In this document: positions 44,427 through 54,268 of the stretch, in pieces
Numbering within the stretch: position 1 is the first letter of the stretch
Layout: each line of letters opens with the position of its first letter
Assembly (NCBI GenBank): GCA_964461815.1
Contig: CAYWVF010000005.1
Location: 1-64,000 of the forward strand
Source: JAAZBA01 sp964461815
GTDB lineage: Bacteria > Bacillota > Clostridia > Oscillospirales > QAMX01
Direction: 5' to 3'
DNA: 64,000 bases
The notes under the pieces: generated by a model
Told to the model about the DNA's origin: nothing
The model's database searches: none
What the model saw: only the letters and a program-made list of their open reading frames with translations
Translations under genes and position numbers: made by a program

Positions 44427-45191
44427 ATGTTTGCTGTCGAACGTCAAAGCGCGATAATGACTCTGCTCGGCGAGCGAAAAACATTATTGACACAGGATGC
44501 AGCCTCGCACTTCGGAGTCACCGAGGAGACGATCAGACGTGATCTCAAGGTGCTTGAGCGTCAGGGGCTTATCAGGCGTACACACGGCGGTGCTATATTG
44601 CATGATGATGCGATAATCGAGCCTCCGCTTGCCATACGTGAGGGTATCAATATTCCCGGCAAGGATAAGATCGGTATAGCAGCTGCAAAGCGTGTAAAGG
44701 ACGGTGAGACCGTTATTCTTGATGCCTCCACCTCCGCACTGTATGTAGCAAAGCATCTGAAAAACAAGCATGGCATTACGGTGATAACAAATGCCGAGAG
44801 GATAATCCTGGAGCTTGCCGAGTGTCATGACATAAATCTTATCTGCACGGGCGGTGTGCTCAGGCACAGGAGTCTGTCATATACAGGCAGAGCAGCCGAA
44901 AACGTGATCGGGTCGTATCTGGCGGATCATCTTTTCTTCTCCTGCAAGGGCTTCTCGCCAAGCACAGGACTCACCGATTCCACCGAGCCCGAAAGTGAGA
45001 TACGAAAGATCATGCTCACCCGTGCAAAGCACTGCACATTCCTTTGCGACAAGACAAAGCTCGACCGTGTCGGCTTCTCCGCTACCGCATCACTTGATGA
45101 TATCAATACATTGATAACGGATGAGGAGCTCCCCACGGGTTGGGATGATATGCTCGCAGCCCATAATATTGAGATAGTTATAACAAAATAA
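44427..45191 (+). CDS. DeoR-family regulator of the rhamnose genes
   Basis: A 254-residue repressor: helix-turn-helix HFGVTEETIRRDLKVLERQG, then LIRRTHGGAIL, both classical for DeoR. The effector domain resembles sugar-phosphate isomerases (VILDASTSALYVAKHL, LICTGGVLRHRSLSYTG) and probably binds rhamnulose-1-phosphate. It lies between the PHP gene and rhaB, so it is autoregulated. AAGGAG precedes ATG. Confidence 0.88.
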   Translation: MFAVERQSAIMTLLGERKTLLTQDAASHFGVTEETIRRDLKVLERQGLIRRTHGGAILHDDAIIEPPLAIREGINIPGKDKIGIAAAKRVKDGETVILDASTSALYVAKHLKNKHGITVITNAERIILELAECHDINLICTGGVLRHRSLSYTGRAAENVIGSYLADHLFFSCKGFSPSTGLTDSTEPESEIRKIMLTRAKHCTFLCDKTKLDRVGFSATASLDDINTLITDEELPTGWDDMLAAHNIEIVITK

Positions 45192-45210
45192 ACTTAGAAA
45201 GGATATAACA

Positions 45211-46680
45211 ATGCCGAAAAAAGTACTTGCATTTGACCTCGGCGCGTCCAGCGGACGTGCGATAGCCGGAAGCTTCGACGGCAGTAAGCTGACTCTCGAG
45301 GAGCTTCATCGCTTTTCCAATGACCCGGTCATGATGAATGACACCTTCTACTGGGATTTTACTCGTTTGATGTACGAGATCAAAACAGGCATACAAAAGG
45401 CATCATCACTCAAATGCGACAGCATGGGTGTTGATACATGGGGCGTTGACTTCGGTCTTATCACGAAAAACGGACGTCTCGTAGACAACCCTGTAAACTA
45501 CCGTGACGCAAGAAATATACCTATGCCCGAGGAGGTATTCAAAAAAATACCGGCAGACCGTGTTTACGGCTCAACGGGCATTCAGATCATGGACTTCAAT
45601 ACCATTTTCCAGCTCTACTACATCGCAACAAGAACACCTGAGCTCATCGATATGGCTGACTCCATGCTCTTCATTCCTGACCTTATCAACTACTACCTCT
45701 CCGGTGCAAAGGTCAGTGAGTATTCCATCGCCTCCACCTCGGCCCTGCTCGAAGCAAAGACAGGTAACTGGGACAGATCGCTCTTTAAGGATCTCGGTAT
45801 CAAGGATCACATACTCAGAGATATCGTGCCCTGCGGAACAAAGATCGGTACACTGTCTTCAAAGGTCGCAGACGAGCTGAACGTACAGCCGCTCGACGTT
45901 ATCGCATCGGCAGGTCATGACACTGCGGCAGCTGTAGCCGCTGTTCCTGTCAAGGATAAGAACGAGACATGGGCATTCCTGTCCTGCGGCACATGGTCAC
46001 TTCTCGGTATGGAGCTTGATTCTCCGCTTGTAAATGAGGAGACCTACAAGGCTAACTTCACAAACGAGGGCGGCATAAACGGTACTATCCGTTTCCTCAA
46101 AAACATCATCGGTCTCTGGCTCATGCAGGAGTCACGTCGCCAGTGGCAGCGTGAGGGCTCAGATATGTCCTTTGCCGACATTGACAAGCTCACCGCTCAG
46201 TCTAAGCCGTTACAGAGATTCATCGATCCCGACTATCCGGAATTTCTCCGTCCGGGCAACATGCCAAAGCGCATCGCAGACTTCTGTATCGCTACAGGTC
46301 AGTCCGCCCCCGAGACAAAGGGTGACATCTCCAGAGCTATCACCGAAAGCCTCGCACTCAAGTATCGCCGCAGCATCGAGCATCTTGAGCGTCTCACAGG
46401 CAAGAAGATCGACACGCTCTACATCATCGGCGGCGGCGTAAAGGATAAGCTTCTCTGCGCTTACACCGCATGTGCTACAGGCAAGAGAGTCGTAGCCGGT
46501 CCTATAGAGGCTACAGCTACAGGTAATATTCTCACGCAGCTCATCTCCGCAGGCTGCTTTAAGGATATATGGGAAGCAAGAGAATGCGTTGAGCGTTCCT
46601 ACCCTGTTGATATTTATGAGCCTGAGAACACGGATGCGTGGGAAGAGGCTTATCAAAAATTCCTGAAAATCATCAAATAG
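45211..46680 (+). CDS. rhaB: Rhamnulokinase
   Basis: A 489-residue FGGY-family kinase that phosphorylates L-rhamnulose to rhamnulose-1-phosphate. Phosphate-1 motif FDLGASSGRAIAGSFDG, DTWGVDFGLITKNGRLVDNP, DTAAAVAAVP and C-terminal IIGGGVKDKLLCAYTA. Full length for RhaB. Genes for aldolase and isomerase follow, which fixes the substrate assignment. Confidence 0.92.
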   Translation: MPKKVLAFDLGASSGRAIAGSFDGSKLTLEELHRFSNDPVMMNDTFYWDFTRLMYEIKTGIQKASSLKCDSMGVDTWGVDFGLITKNGRLVDNPVNYRDARNIPMPEEVFKKIPADRVYGSTGIQIMDFNTIFQLYYIATRTPELIDMADSMLFIPDLINYYLSGAKVSEYSIASTSALLEAKTGNWDRSLFKDLGIKDHILRDIVPCGTKIGTLSSKVADELNVQPLDVIASAGHDTAAAVAAVPVKDKNETWAFLSCGTWSLLGMELDSPLVNEETYKANFTNEGGINGTIRFLKNIIGLWLMQESRRQWQREGSDMSFADIDKLTAQSKPLQRFIDPDYPEFLRPGNMPKRIADFCIATGQSAPETKGDISRAITESLALKYRRSIEHLERLTGKKIDTLYIIGGGVKDKLLCAYTACATGKRVVAGPIEATATGNILTQLISAGCFKDIWEARECVERSYPVDIYEPENTDAWEEAYQKFLKIIK

Positions 46681-46701
46681 CTTACAGAAAGGAAATATAA
46701 A

Positions 46702-48645
46702 ATGAGTATCGAATCACTTATCACAATGTCCAGAACCTACGGCTCAAATCCCGAGTATGTACTGGCAGGCGGCGGCAACACGTCGTACAAGGACGATAAA
46801 TACATGTATGTCAAGGCATCCGGCAGCGCACTCGCTACCATTACCGAGGACGGCTTTGTCAAGATGGATCGTGAAAAGCTGAATGTTATCTTCACGAAGA
46901 AGTATTCCGACAACTTCGAAGAGCGTGAGCAGCAGGTGCTCTCCGATATGATGGCTGCACGCTGCCCGGGCGAGGAAGCAAAGCGTCCGAGCGTTGAAGC
47001 TACACTTCATCACATCATCCCATCCTCACTCGTTCTTCATCTCCATCCCACAGTAGTAGGCGGTCTTGTCTGCTCAAAGAATGCCAAGGAGACGTTTGAC
47101 AAGCTTTTCGCAGATGAAGCTATCTGGATAGAGCCCATCATGCCCGGCTACATACTTGCAATGAGAGTACATGAAGCACTCGAGCAGTATAAGGCTGCAC
47201 ACGGCAAAAATCCGAGCTATATTTTCCTTGAAAATCACGGTGTATTCACAGGCGGTGAGGATCTTGACGAGATCGACGCTAAAATGTCCGCTCTCTATGC
47301 AAAGCTGAACTCCGTTATCTCCGCAGCAGCCGACACCTCCGACTGTGAGTATGATTTTGATACCGCAGCACTTCTTGCTCCGGCTATCAGAGCTATCACA
47401 GGCAAAAAGGCTGTAACCTTTGTTACAAATACAGCTGTAAAGGCAGCTGTCAGCTCGGCTGAAGCTTTCTCGAATATCTACACAACATTTTCACCCGACC
47501 ACATGGTATACTGTGGTGACAAAACGCTCTACATCGACAGCACCGATGCCGATTCCGTAAAGGAGTCCATCGAAAATTATACAAAGCTTTACGGTCAGGC
47601 CCCGAGGATCATCGGTGTCAAGGAGCTCGGCGTTTACATATGTGCCGATTCCAAGCGTGAGACAGTAAATGCAAAGCTGCTGTTCGTTGATGCCGTTAAG
47701 GTAGCTCACTATGCATCCTTCTTCGGTGGAGCAAAGCCGCTTCCCGACGAGCTCGTCTACGCCATCAACAACTGGGAGGTCGAGCGTTATCGCAGAGGCG
47801 TATCCAACAAGGCAGGTAAGGGCAGACTCGCAGGTAAGGTAGCACTCATTACAGGTGCAGCTCAGGGCTTCGGTAAGGGTATTGCCGAGGAGCTGGCAGC
47901 AGAGGGTGCATGTATCGTAGCAGCTGACCTCAACTACGCAGGTGCAAGCGATGTTTGTAACGAGCTGTGTGCAAAATACGGCGCAGGCATGGCATTCCCG
48001 GTAGCTGCAAACGTAGGCGATGAGGACGACGTTCGCAAGATGGCTTACGCTACCGCACTTGAATTCGGCGGTATCGATATGTTCGTATCGAACGCAGGTA
48101 TCGTTCGTGCAGGCAGCCTTGAGGATATGACGCTCTCGAACTTCGAGCTTTCCACAAAGATCAACTACACAGCATTCTTCCTCGGAACAAAGTACGTATC
48201 AAGGATCATGAAGATCGAGCATAAATACGATCAGAGTGCAATGTTCGATATCATCCAGATCAACTCCAAGTCCGGTCTTGCAGGCTCTAACCGTAACTTC
48301 GCATACGCAGGCGGCAAGTTCGGCGGTATCGGTCTTGTACAGAGCTTCGCTCTCGAGCTTGTAGGCGACGGTATCAAGGTCAATGCTATCTGCCCCGGTA
48401 ACTTCCTCGACGGTCCTCTGTGGAGCGACCCCGAAAAGGGACTTTTCGTACAGTATCTCAGATCCGGTAAGGTGCCGGGCGCTAAGACGGTAGAAGAGGT
48501 ACGCACCTTCTACGAAGCAAAGGTTCCTATGAAGCGCGGCGTTTACGTTCATGACGTAGCTGTTGCTATCCTCTACGCAGTAGAGCAGAAGTACGAAACA
48601 GGTCAGGCTATCCCCGTAACAGGCGGTCAGGAGATGCTTAAGTAA
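46702..48645 (+). CDS. Bifunctional rhamnulose-1-phosphate aldolase / alcohol dehydrogenase
   Basis: The 647-residue fusion has an N-terminal class II aldolase domain (about 1-230; zinc ligands in HLHPTVVGGL and ENHGVFTGG) and a C-terminal short-chain dehydrogenase (about 375-640; LITGAAQGFGKGIAEELA, catalytic Ser in INSKSGLAG, and Y-A-G-G-K as the YxxxK pair). This is the RhaEW type known from Bacillus: it splits rhamnulose-1-phosphate to dihydroxyacetone phosphate and L-lactaldehyde and converts the lactaldehyde further. It replaces separate RhaD and FucO. Confidence 0.9.
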   Translation: MSIESLITMSRTYGSNPEYVLAGGGNTSYKDDKYMYVKASGSALATITEDGFVKMDREKLNVIFTKKYSDNFEEREQQVLSDMMAARCPGEEAKRPSVEATLHHIIPSSLVLHLHPTVVGGLVCSKNAKETFDKLFADEAIWIEPIMPGYILAMRVHEALEQYKAAHGKNPSYIFLENHGVFTGGEDLDEIDAKMSALYAKLNSVISAAADTSDCEYDFDTAALLAPAIRAITGKKAVTFVTNTAVKAAVSSAEAFSNIYTTFSPDHMVYCGDKTLYIDSTDADSVKESIENYTKLYGQAPRIIGVKELGVYICADSKRETVNAKLLFVDAVKVAHYASFFGGAKPLPDELVYAINNWEVERYRRGVSNKAGKGRLAGKVALITGAAQGFGKGIAEELAAEGACIVAADLNYAGASDVCNELCAKYGAGMAFPVAANVGDEDDVRKMAYATALEFGGIDMFVSNAGIVRAGSLEDMTLSNFELSTKINYTAFFLGTKYVSRIMKIEHKYDQSAMFDIIQINSKSGLAGSNRNFAYAGGKFGGIGLVQSFALELVGDGIKVNAICPGNFLDGPLWSDPEKGLFVQYLRSGKVPGAKTVEEVRTFYEAKVPMKRGVYVHDVAVAILYAVEQKYETGQAIPVTGGQEMLK

Positions 48646-48695
48646 GTCACAGCTTTTCCATAAATAATGATAATATAATTTTTCGGAGGTACATT

Positions 48696-49955
48696 ATGTC
48701 CAACATTTTAAAAGCATATGAGCTCGCTCGTGAGCAGTACGCAGCGATCGGTATCGACACAGACAAGGCTCTTGCAGCTCTTGACGACATCGCAGTATCA
48801 CTTCACTGCTGGCAGGGCGATGACGTAGGTGGATTTGAGAACGTAGGCGGCGAGCTTACAGGCGGTATCATGTCCACAGGCAACTACCCCGGCAAGGCAA
48901 GAAATGCCGAGGAGCTCCGTGCAGACCTCGATAAAGCTATCAGCCTTATCCCTGGCGCACTCAAGGTAAACATTCATGCATTCTATCTCGAAAACGGCGG
49001 TGAAAAGATCGACCGTGACATGATCGAGCCGAAGCATTTCGAAAACTGGGCTAAGTGGGCTAAATCCAAGAAGATCGGCCTTGACTTCAACCCCACATTC
49101 TTCTCACATCCTCTCTCCGCTGACGGCTATACGCTTGCAAGCGCAGACGAAGGCGTTCGTAAATTCTGGATCGACCACGGTAAGGCAACACGTAAGGTAT
49201 CCGAGTACCTCGGCCGTGAAACAGGTATCCGCAGCGTAGATAACTTCTGGATGCCCGACGGCTGCAAGGAGCGTCCTATCGATACACTCGCTCCCAGAGC
49301 AAGAATGATCGACTCCCTCAACCAGATCTTTGACGTACCGGTAGATCCGTCCTGCACAAAGGATGCTCTCGAATCAAAGCTCTTTGGTATCGGCAGCGAA
49401 GCATACGTCGTAGCAAGCCACGAGTTCGTAATGGGCTACACACTCGGCAACAAGAAGGTAATGCCGACAATGGATACAGGTCACTTCCATCCCACAGAGG
49501 TAGTTTCCGCTAAGTTCTCCGCAGTTCTCCCCTTCGCAGATGAGATACTTCTCCATGTAAGCCGCCCGATCCGTTGGGACAGCGACCATGTAGTAGCATT
49601 TGACGATGAGCTCACAGCTCTCATGTCAGAGCTCGTACGTGCAGAGGCTCTTGATCGTACAAACATTGCTCTCGACTTCTTCGACGGCAGCATCAACCGT
49701 ATCGCAGCATGGGTCATTGGTACAAGAAATACAAAGAAAGCTCTCTTAAAGGCACTTCTCGAGCCTACAGCTGAGCTTAAGAAGCTGGAGCTTGCAGGCG
49801 ATACAACAGCTCGTCTCGCACTCACAGAGGAATACAAGACATATCCGCTCGGCGCAGTTTGGGATTACTACTGCGAGTCAAAGGGTATGCCTGCTCGTGA
49901 CAACTGGCTTGAGGTCGCACGTCAGTATGAAAAGGACGTAACAAGCAAGCGCTAA
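48696..49955 (+). CDS. rhaA: L-rhamnose isomerase
   Basis: A 419-residue enzyme, the standard RhaA length, converting L-rhamnose to L-rhamnulose. Marks are LHCWQGDDVGGFE near the start, GLDFNPTFFSHPLSADGYTL, TGIRSVDNFWMPDGCKE, and LHVSRPIRWDSDHVVAFDDE with metal ligands. A GGAGG site precedes it. It is the last gene of the operon before a terminator; no rhamnose transporter or mutarotase is encoded here. Confidence 0.94.
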   Translation: MSNILKAYELAREQYAAIGIDTDKALAALDDIAVSLHCWQGDDVGGFENVGGELTGGIMSTGNYPGKARNAEELRADLDKAISLIPGALKVNIHAFYLENGGEKIDRDMIEPKHFENWAKWAKSKKIGLDFNPTFFSHPLSADGYTLASADEGVRKFWIDHGKATRKVSEYLGRETGIRSVDNFWMPDGCKERPIDTLAPRARMIDSLNQIFDVPVDPSCTKDALESKLFGIGSEAYVVASHEFVMGYTLGNKKVMPTMDTGHFHPTEVVSAKFSAVLPFADEILLHVSRPIRWDSDHVVAFDDELTALMSELVRAEALDRTNIALDFFDGSINRIAAWVIGTRNTKKALLKALLEPTAELKKLELAGDTTARLALTEEYKTYPLGAVWDYYCESKGMPARDNWLEVARQYEKDVTSKR

Positions 49956-49970
49956 AGGATCAAAAAGCTT

Positions 49971-50013
49971 TGCGGAATTTATCGCATCTCACACAAGTGC
50001 GATAAATTCCGCA
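49971..50013 (+). terminator. Terminator of the rhamnose operon
   Basis: A perfect 16-bp stem (49971-49986, 49998-50013) with an 11-nt loop is followed by TATTTAT. Confidence 0.82.
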
Positions 50014-50032
50014 TATTTATAAAGGTATATAT

Positions 50033-50779
50033 ATGCTGAATAAATATTTGGAACGTATCAAATACGATGGCACATCGGAGCCGAATGTCGAGAATCTCTA
50101 TCGGCTGCAATACTGCCATCTGCACACGATCCCGTACGAGAATTTCGATATCATGCGCGGCGTTCCGTTCACGCTTGACATAGATTCCGTGCTCGACAAG
50201 ATAATCACACGTCGCAGAGGCGGCTACTGCTTTGAGCTGAACGGTGCATTCGCATGGCTGCTCCGCTCACTTGGCTACAATATCACAGAATATTTTGCGA
50301 GATTTCTTCGAGGCAAGGACTGTGATATGCCGATGAGACGTCACAGAGTCATCCGTGTCGATATCGGCGCGGACAGCTACATATGCGACGTAGGTGTTGG
50401 CGGTGCATGTCCCCTATTTCCTCTGAAGCTCGAAGCCGACACAGAGCAGCACGGTTCTACCTACAAGCTGGGTAGAGACAGCGTTTTCGGTTGGATCATT
50501 TATGAGAAGCTCGGAAACGACTGGCATGAGTATTACGGCTTCACCGAAGAGCCTCAATACCCCATCGACTTCGTGACTACCGATTTCTATTGCCAATCGT
50601 CACCCGATTCCTTTTTCCGCAAATCAAACATGGCAAGCATACGTACAGCCGGCGGCAGGATCACTATCGCAGGAAACGAGCTTCGTTTTTTCAGCGGTGA
50701 CAGTGTTCTGACCGAGGTAATCGATTCCGATAAGCGTATGGCAGACGTGCTTTCGGAGTATTTCGGAATAGTTTTATAG
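50033..50779 (+). CDS. Arylamine N-acetyltransferase
   Basis: A 248-residue NAT-family enzyme. Catalytic triad: Cys66 in RRGGYCFELNGAF, His near 104 in RRHRVIRVDIG and Asp near 121 in YICDVGVGGACPLFPL. It transfers acetyl from acetyl-CoA to aromatic amines. It follows the rhamnose terminator, with its own AAAGGT site and a terminator behind, so it may be read through or have a weak promoter within the hairpin region. Confidence 0.92.
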   Translation: MLNKYLERIKYDGTSEPNVENLYRLQYCHLHTIPYENFDIMRGVPFTLDIDSVLDKIITRRRGGYCFELNGAFAWLLRSLGYNITEYFARFLRGKDCDMPMRRHRVIRVDIGADSYICDVGVGGACPLFPLKLEADTEQHGSTYKLGRDSVFGWIIYEKLGNDWHEYYGFTEEPQYPIDFVTTDFYCQSSPDSFFRKSNMASIRTAGGRITIAGNELRFFSGDSVLTEVIDSDKRMADVLSEYFGIVL

Positions 50780-50787
50780 AGAAATGA

Positions 50788-50818
50788 AAAAGAGCAGATC
50801 AACTCGATCTGCTCTTTT
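50788..50818 (+). terminator. Terminator after the N-acetyltransferase
   Basis: A 13-bp stem (AAAAGAGCAGATC and complement) with a 5-nt loop; the right arm ends in TTTT. Confidence 0.85.
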
Positions 50819-50944
50819 GAGCTATTACCCGCAACATTTTAATTATATCATATTCGCCCTGCCTTTGTAAATACATTTTGGATATAAATACGAATTTCTA
50901 CCTTTTGTACAACTTTTTTATTGTGAGTTTTCACAAATCATCAA

Positions 50945-50973
50945 TTGCATTCTTATTCTCGGTATGCTATAAT
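50945..50973 (+). promoter_or_regulatory. Strong promoter of an apparent non-coding transcript
   Basis: TTGCAT (50945-50950), 17-bp spacer, TGC-TATAAT extended -10 (50965-50973). No protein gene follows on this strand. Confidence 0.75.
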
Positions 50974-50983
50974 ATAGTCACAA

Positions 50984-51279
50984 CAGAAAGAGAGGAACAA
51001 TCCGATGTACAAGTAAGGTACAGGACTCAAAGCTCTTTAAAATGACAGTAGCTTGTATAATAAAAATACAAGCACACACATATCATCACAAAGCCTTGCA
51101 GCATCAACAGATCAAAACGATAAGAAGTTTACAGTTATTTAATTGAACATTATATGGTTGAAAAGACTGCGAGAAAAGCTTTAATTGAAATATATAGTCA
51201 TGATAAAGAGAATAAGGTCCGGTGAACACGGCTCGTCCGCAGTAGCAGCCGCACAGCGGATAGACAGCAGAAAGAGAGG
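50984..51279 (+). repeat. 12-nt direct repeat flanking 272 bp
   Basis: CAGAAAGAGAGG at 50984-50995 and 51268-51279 are identical. They could be a target-site duplication around an inserted segment (its ends show a weak ATCCG/CGGAT inverse match), or repeated ribosome sites. Confidence 0.5.
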
Positions 51280-51311
51280 TTAAAAAAAGATGTTAGATAT
51301 CAAGGAAGCTG

Positions 51312-51359
51312 AGTGACCCTTGACTGTGTTTGTAAAGAAAGATACGGTCAAGGGTCACT
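51312..51359 (+). terminator. Terminator of the putative RNA
   Basis: AGTGACCCTTGAC (51312-51324) pairs with GTCAAGGGTCACT (51347-51359), followed by TGTTTTTT. The stop of the 8-residue frame lies in the left arm. The next 160 bp are T-rich with no gene. Confidence 0.85.
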
Positions 51360-51528
51360 TGTTTTTTATATAAGCTTCAGTCACGGAGGACCGTGGCATT
51401 TTTTATTTTTTCGGAGCATTTTTTATAGTGCGTTTTTACAGAGCGTTTTCGGAACTTTTTTGTTTTACACGCTTTTTCAAATTATAATGACAGTTTTTAG
51501 CTTTTTACGGATTTTTACGAACATAATT

Positions 51529-51569
51529 TGACCTCCCTGATGCATTTTTCAGCTGCATTAAGGAGGTCA
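51529..51569 (-). terminator. Terminator after the CoA-transferase gene
   Basis: TGACCTCC (51529-51536) pairs with GGAGGTCA (51562-51569), 8 bp beyond the CoA-transferase stop. The T tract on the minus strand is weak. Confidence 0.55.
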
Positions 51570-51576
51570 CATTATT

Positions 51577-53097
51577 TTACATTATCGGTGTAAAATCAAG
51601 CTGAGACAATATGTCTCGTTCTACATCGATGCCCGGAGTTACTTCTATCAGCTTCAAGCCGCCCTCTACCAGCTTAAATACACATCTTTCCGTCACATAA
51701 AGCACGTTTTGTCCTGATTCCAGTGCATTTTTAGCGGAGAAGCTGATGCCCTCTATCTCACGCTTGAATTTCTTGACGCTGCCCTCATTATCGATCACAA
51801 GCTTACCGTTCTCCTCGTGAGTCTTCAAGCCCTTTGTATTGAACGTCACGCAGAATACCACTGTTTTCGTAGCATATGTAATATTAGCAAAGCCTCCGAT
51901 GCCTACGAACTTATTCGGCAGCTTATGTGCGTTCACATTTCCGTACATATCTATCTCGAGTCCGCCCATGAAGCATATATCGAGTCCTCCGCCGTTGTAC
52001 AGATCGAACTGCTGCGACGTATCGCATATAAAGTCCGCACCTATCGTCGCACCGAAGGACACTCCCGGAGCAGGAAGTCCGCCTATTCCGCCCGACTCCA
52101 CCGTCAGTGTCATCTCATTGAGCTTTCCGGCACGTGATGCACACTGTGCCACGACCTCGGGTATACCTATTCCGAGGTTTACTACCTGTCCCGGTCTCAG
52201 CTCCTTTGACGCACGCTCACCTATTATAAGATGTGACGGATCGGTATCCTTATTGCCTCTATTGCCGGACAGCTTCATCTGACTGAGCCAGTAATCCATA
52301 TGACTCGGCGGCACATGAATGTCACCCGACAGCGACGGATTGTAATCCATATGGAGAGTCTGCTTCTGCTCACCTACGACAACAACATAGTCTACCAGTA
52401 TTCCCGGCACTATGACATTTCTCGGACGTGCGAACACGTGACTGACTCGCTCGACCTGCACTATAACGATACCGCCGTTATTTTTCGTAGCCTGTGCCAT
52501 CGCAAGTGCATCTACCGTCAAGCATTCCTTCTCGAATGTGATATTTCCGTTCGGATCTACTGTCGTACCCTTTATCAGTGCCACATCTATTTTCGGTACT
52601 TTGTAATAGAGGTATTCCTCATTCTCCACCTCTACCACAGACACGAGCTTATCCTTCGATATATCATTCATCGCAGGGCCGTCTATTCTCGGATCTACGA
52701 ACAGATTAAGTCCCAGCTTTGAAAGCAAGCCTTTTTCTCCCCCTGCCGCTGCACGCAGACAGTGAGACATTATTCCCAAAGGTATATTGTACGCTTCTAT
52801 TTTATTCTCAGCTGCCAGTCTCGATATCGCAGGCATACTCGCATAATGACCTGCCACTACCTTTTTTACCGCTCCGGCTGCCGCATAACGGTCGGCATGT
52901 GCATTCTCATCCCACGCACCGAAGCCGCAGCTTCCGTAAAGTGTCAGCTCCCTCGGATGACCTGTTTCCTCAAAGCGTTCGGATATTGCATCATGCAGCT
53001 TCGCAGGATTGCAAAGGGAAAGAAATGCGTTTATGCCTATGCAGTCACCGTCCTTTATATGGCTGACGGCATATTCTGCCGATACGATCTTGAACAT
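51577..53097 (-). CDS. Fused-subunit acyl-CoA:carboxylate CoA-transferase
   Basis: A 506-residue family I CoA-transferase with both halves in one chain. The N-terminal half starts IVSAEYAVSHIKDGDCIGIN and includes DPRIDGP. The C-terminal half has LGIGIPEVVAQCA, the catalytic Glu in VESGGIGGLPAPGVSFGA, and GGLDICFMGGLEIDMYGNVN. It resembles propionate/acetate CoA-transferases and probably acts in short-chain fatty acid formation. AGAGGA lies 10 nt before ATG. It is alone or last in the minus-strand run. Confidence 0.9.
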   Translation of the reverse strand: MFKIVSAEYAVSHIKDGDCIGINAFLSLCNPAKLHDAISERFEETGHPRELTLYGSCGFGAWDENAHADRYAAAGAVKKVVAGHYASMPAISRLAAENKIEAYNIPLGIMSHCLRAAAGGEKGLLSKLGLNLFVDPRIDGPAMNDISKDKLVSVVEVENEEYLYYKVPKIDVALIKGTTVDPNGNITFEKECLTVDALAMAQATKNNGGIVIVQVERVSHVFARPRNVIVPGILVDYVVVVGEQKQTLHMDYNPSLSGDIHVPPSHMDYWLSQMKLSGNRGNKDTDPSHLIIGERASKELRPGQVVNLGIGIPEVVAQCASRAGKLNEMTLTVESGGIGGLPAPGVSFGATIGADFICDTSQQFDLYNGGGLDICFMGGLEIDMYGNVNAHKLPNKFVGIGGFANITYATKTVVFCVTFNTKGLKTHEENGKLVIDNEGSVKKFKREIEGISFSAKNALESGQNVLYVTERCVFKLVEGGLKLIEVTPGIDVERDILSQLDFTPIM

Positions 53098-53113
53098 AAA
53101 TTGTGATCCTCTC

Positions 53114-54268
53114 TTACTCCAGTATTTTTTTCTCTTTCAGTATTGCTTCCATTTCCTCTACACGAGAGTCCCACGAGCAGCCCTGTGCATATTTTATTCT
53201 CTTTTCACGCAGCTCAAAGCCCTCCTCTGCCAGTGCCTCATCACAGCAGCGCACAAATTCCTCACCGCCATCGGCAATGTAAACGACGTCACGGTAGTCC
53301 AGAACCTGATCGGGCTGAGGTGTTGATACTATCGGCTTTCCCGTAGCGAGATACTCGTAAAATTTGAGTGGGCTTACGTCCTTTGACAATCTTCCTGCAC
53401 GGAACGGATTGATACATACGTTGAATCTTGCAAGATATGCCGGGAGCTCCTGCGGCTGCTTTAGTCCGCAGAATCTGACATTCGGAAGCTCGCGAAGTCC
53501 TCCTACGTCTACGCCTGTCGGTTCCTTGCCGACGAACACTATCTTGTAGCTCGGACGCTCTCTCGCCAGCTTTTCTATCACATCATAATCTATGCAATCC
53601 TGCAGCGTTCCGATAAAGCCTATCATCGGGCCGTCCATATCACGTATATCCTCGGGAACTGCGAGATCAACACGGCGTGATTCGCTGAAAAGCTCGTAAT
53701 TTGCTCCGTTCGGGATGAGATATGAGCTTTTATTATACGTTTTCAGCGTATCGTAAAGCCCGGATGCTGTCGCAAATACCACATCGCAGCTGTCCGCAAG
53801 GTCATGCTCCATCTTATCAACGACCTCCGGTGTGATCTGTCCCTTGTAGCCACTGTGACGATCTACGCAGTCATAGACTGCCGCCTTATGCTTCAGACGG
53901 TTTACGAGATCGCAGCTCGTAGGTGAATACATCCACAAAACAGCATCATCAAAGCCGTGCTCTGCTGCCTTTTTTCGCACAAAGCGTGATATTCTGAACT
54001 GGTTTATCCTGTTAATTATTCGGAATCTGTTAAAAAACGGCAGCACAGGCGGAAGCGAATAGACTGTTATGTTTTTCGTCGGCTTATCCGGCTTATGCTT
54101 ATATGCCGTGAGCTGAGGCTTCAGCGTCGGATCCTTAAGCGGTGCGATCATTGAGATCGGCGGATCGAAATACAGTATTTCCGAGTTTTTAAGTCTTGTC
54201 ATGACCTGCTGCTTTCGTGTCGGATACGGTCTGAAGCTTGAGGTAGACATGCATATTATTTTATTCAT
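53114..54268 (-). CDS. Glycosyltransferase (GT4-like, TuaH type)
   Basis: Starting at MNKIICMSTSSFRPYPTRKQ gives 384 residues; an in-frame ATG four codons upstream is possible, and neither has a ribosome site. It has a GT-B layout: N-terminal Rossmann part, AAVYDCVDRHSGYKG, then GFIGTLQDCIDYDVIEKLA and the donor-site motif SPLKFYEYLATGKPIVSTP. Such enzymes resemble TuaH-like proteins that build cell-surface polysaccharide. It lies between the CoA-transferase and the DHHW/MBOAT pair. Confidence 0.82.
   Translation of the reverse strand: MNKIICMSTSSFRPYPTRKQQVMTRLKNSEILYFDPPISMIAPLKDPTLKPQLTAYKHKPDKPTKNITVYSLPPVLPFFNRFRIINRINQFRISRFVRKKAAEHGFDDAVLWMYSPTSCDLVNRLKHKAAVYDCVDRHSGYKGQITPEVVDKMEHDLADSCDVVFATASGLYDTLKTYNKSSYLIPNGANYELFSESRRVDLAVPEDIRDMDGPMIGFIGTLQDCIDYDVIEKLARERPSYKIVFVGKEPTGVDVGGLRELPNVRFCGLKQPQELPAYLARFNVCINPFRAGRLSKDVSPLKFYEYLATGKPIVSTPQPDQVLDYRDVVYIADGGEEFVRCCDEALAEEGFELREKRIKYAQGCSWDSRVEEMEAILKEKKILE

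Larger units (their letters stand above)
50980..51368 (+). ncRNA. Putative structured RNA / leader transcript of about 390 nt
   Basis: Bounded by a strong promoter and a strong terminator, with only tiny reading frames: MYK at 51005 and MLDIKEAE at 51291, each behind an identical CAGAAAGAGAGG. A hairpin of GCTTGTAT with ATACAAGC lies near 51053-51077, and a GC-rich core near 51220-51265 pairs TCCGC with GCGGA. I do not recognise tmRNA, RNase P, 6S or a riboswitch. It could be a small regulatory RNA, or the relic of a leader and attenuator. Confidence 0.45.

Noticed and set aside
50980..51368. tmRNA, RNase P RNA or 6S RNA
   Set aside because: No CCA end or tRNA-like part, no conserved P4-type core, and the layout with two ribosome-box copies fits none of them.
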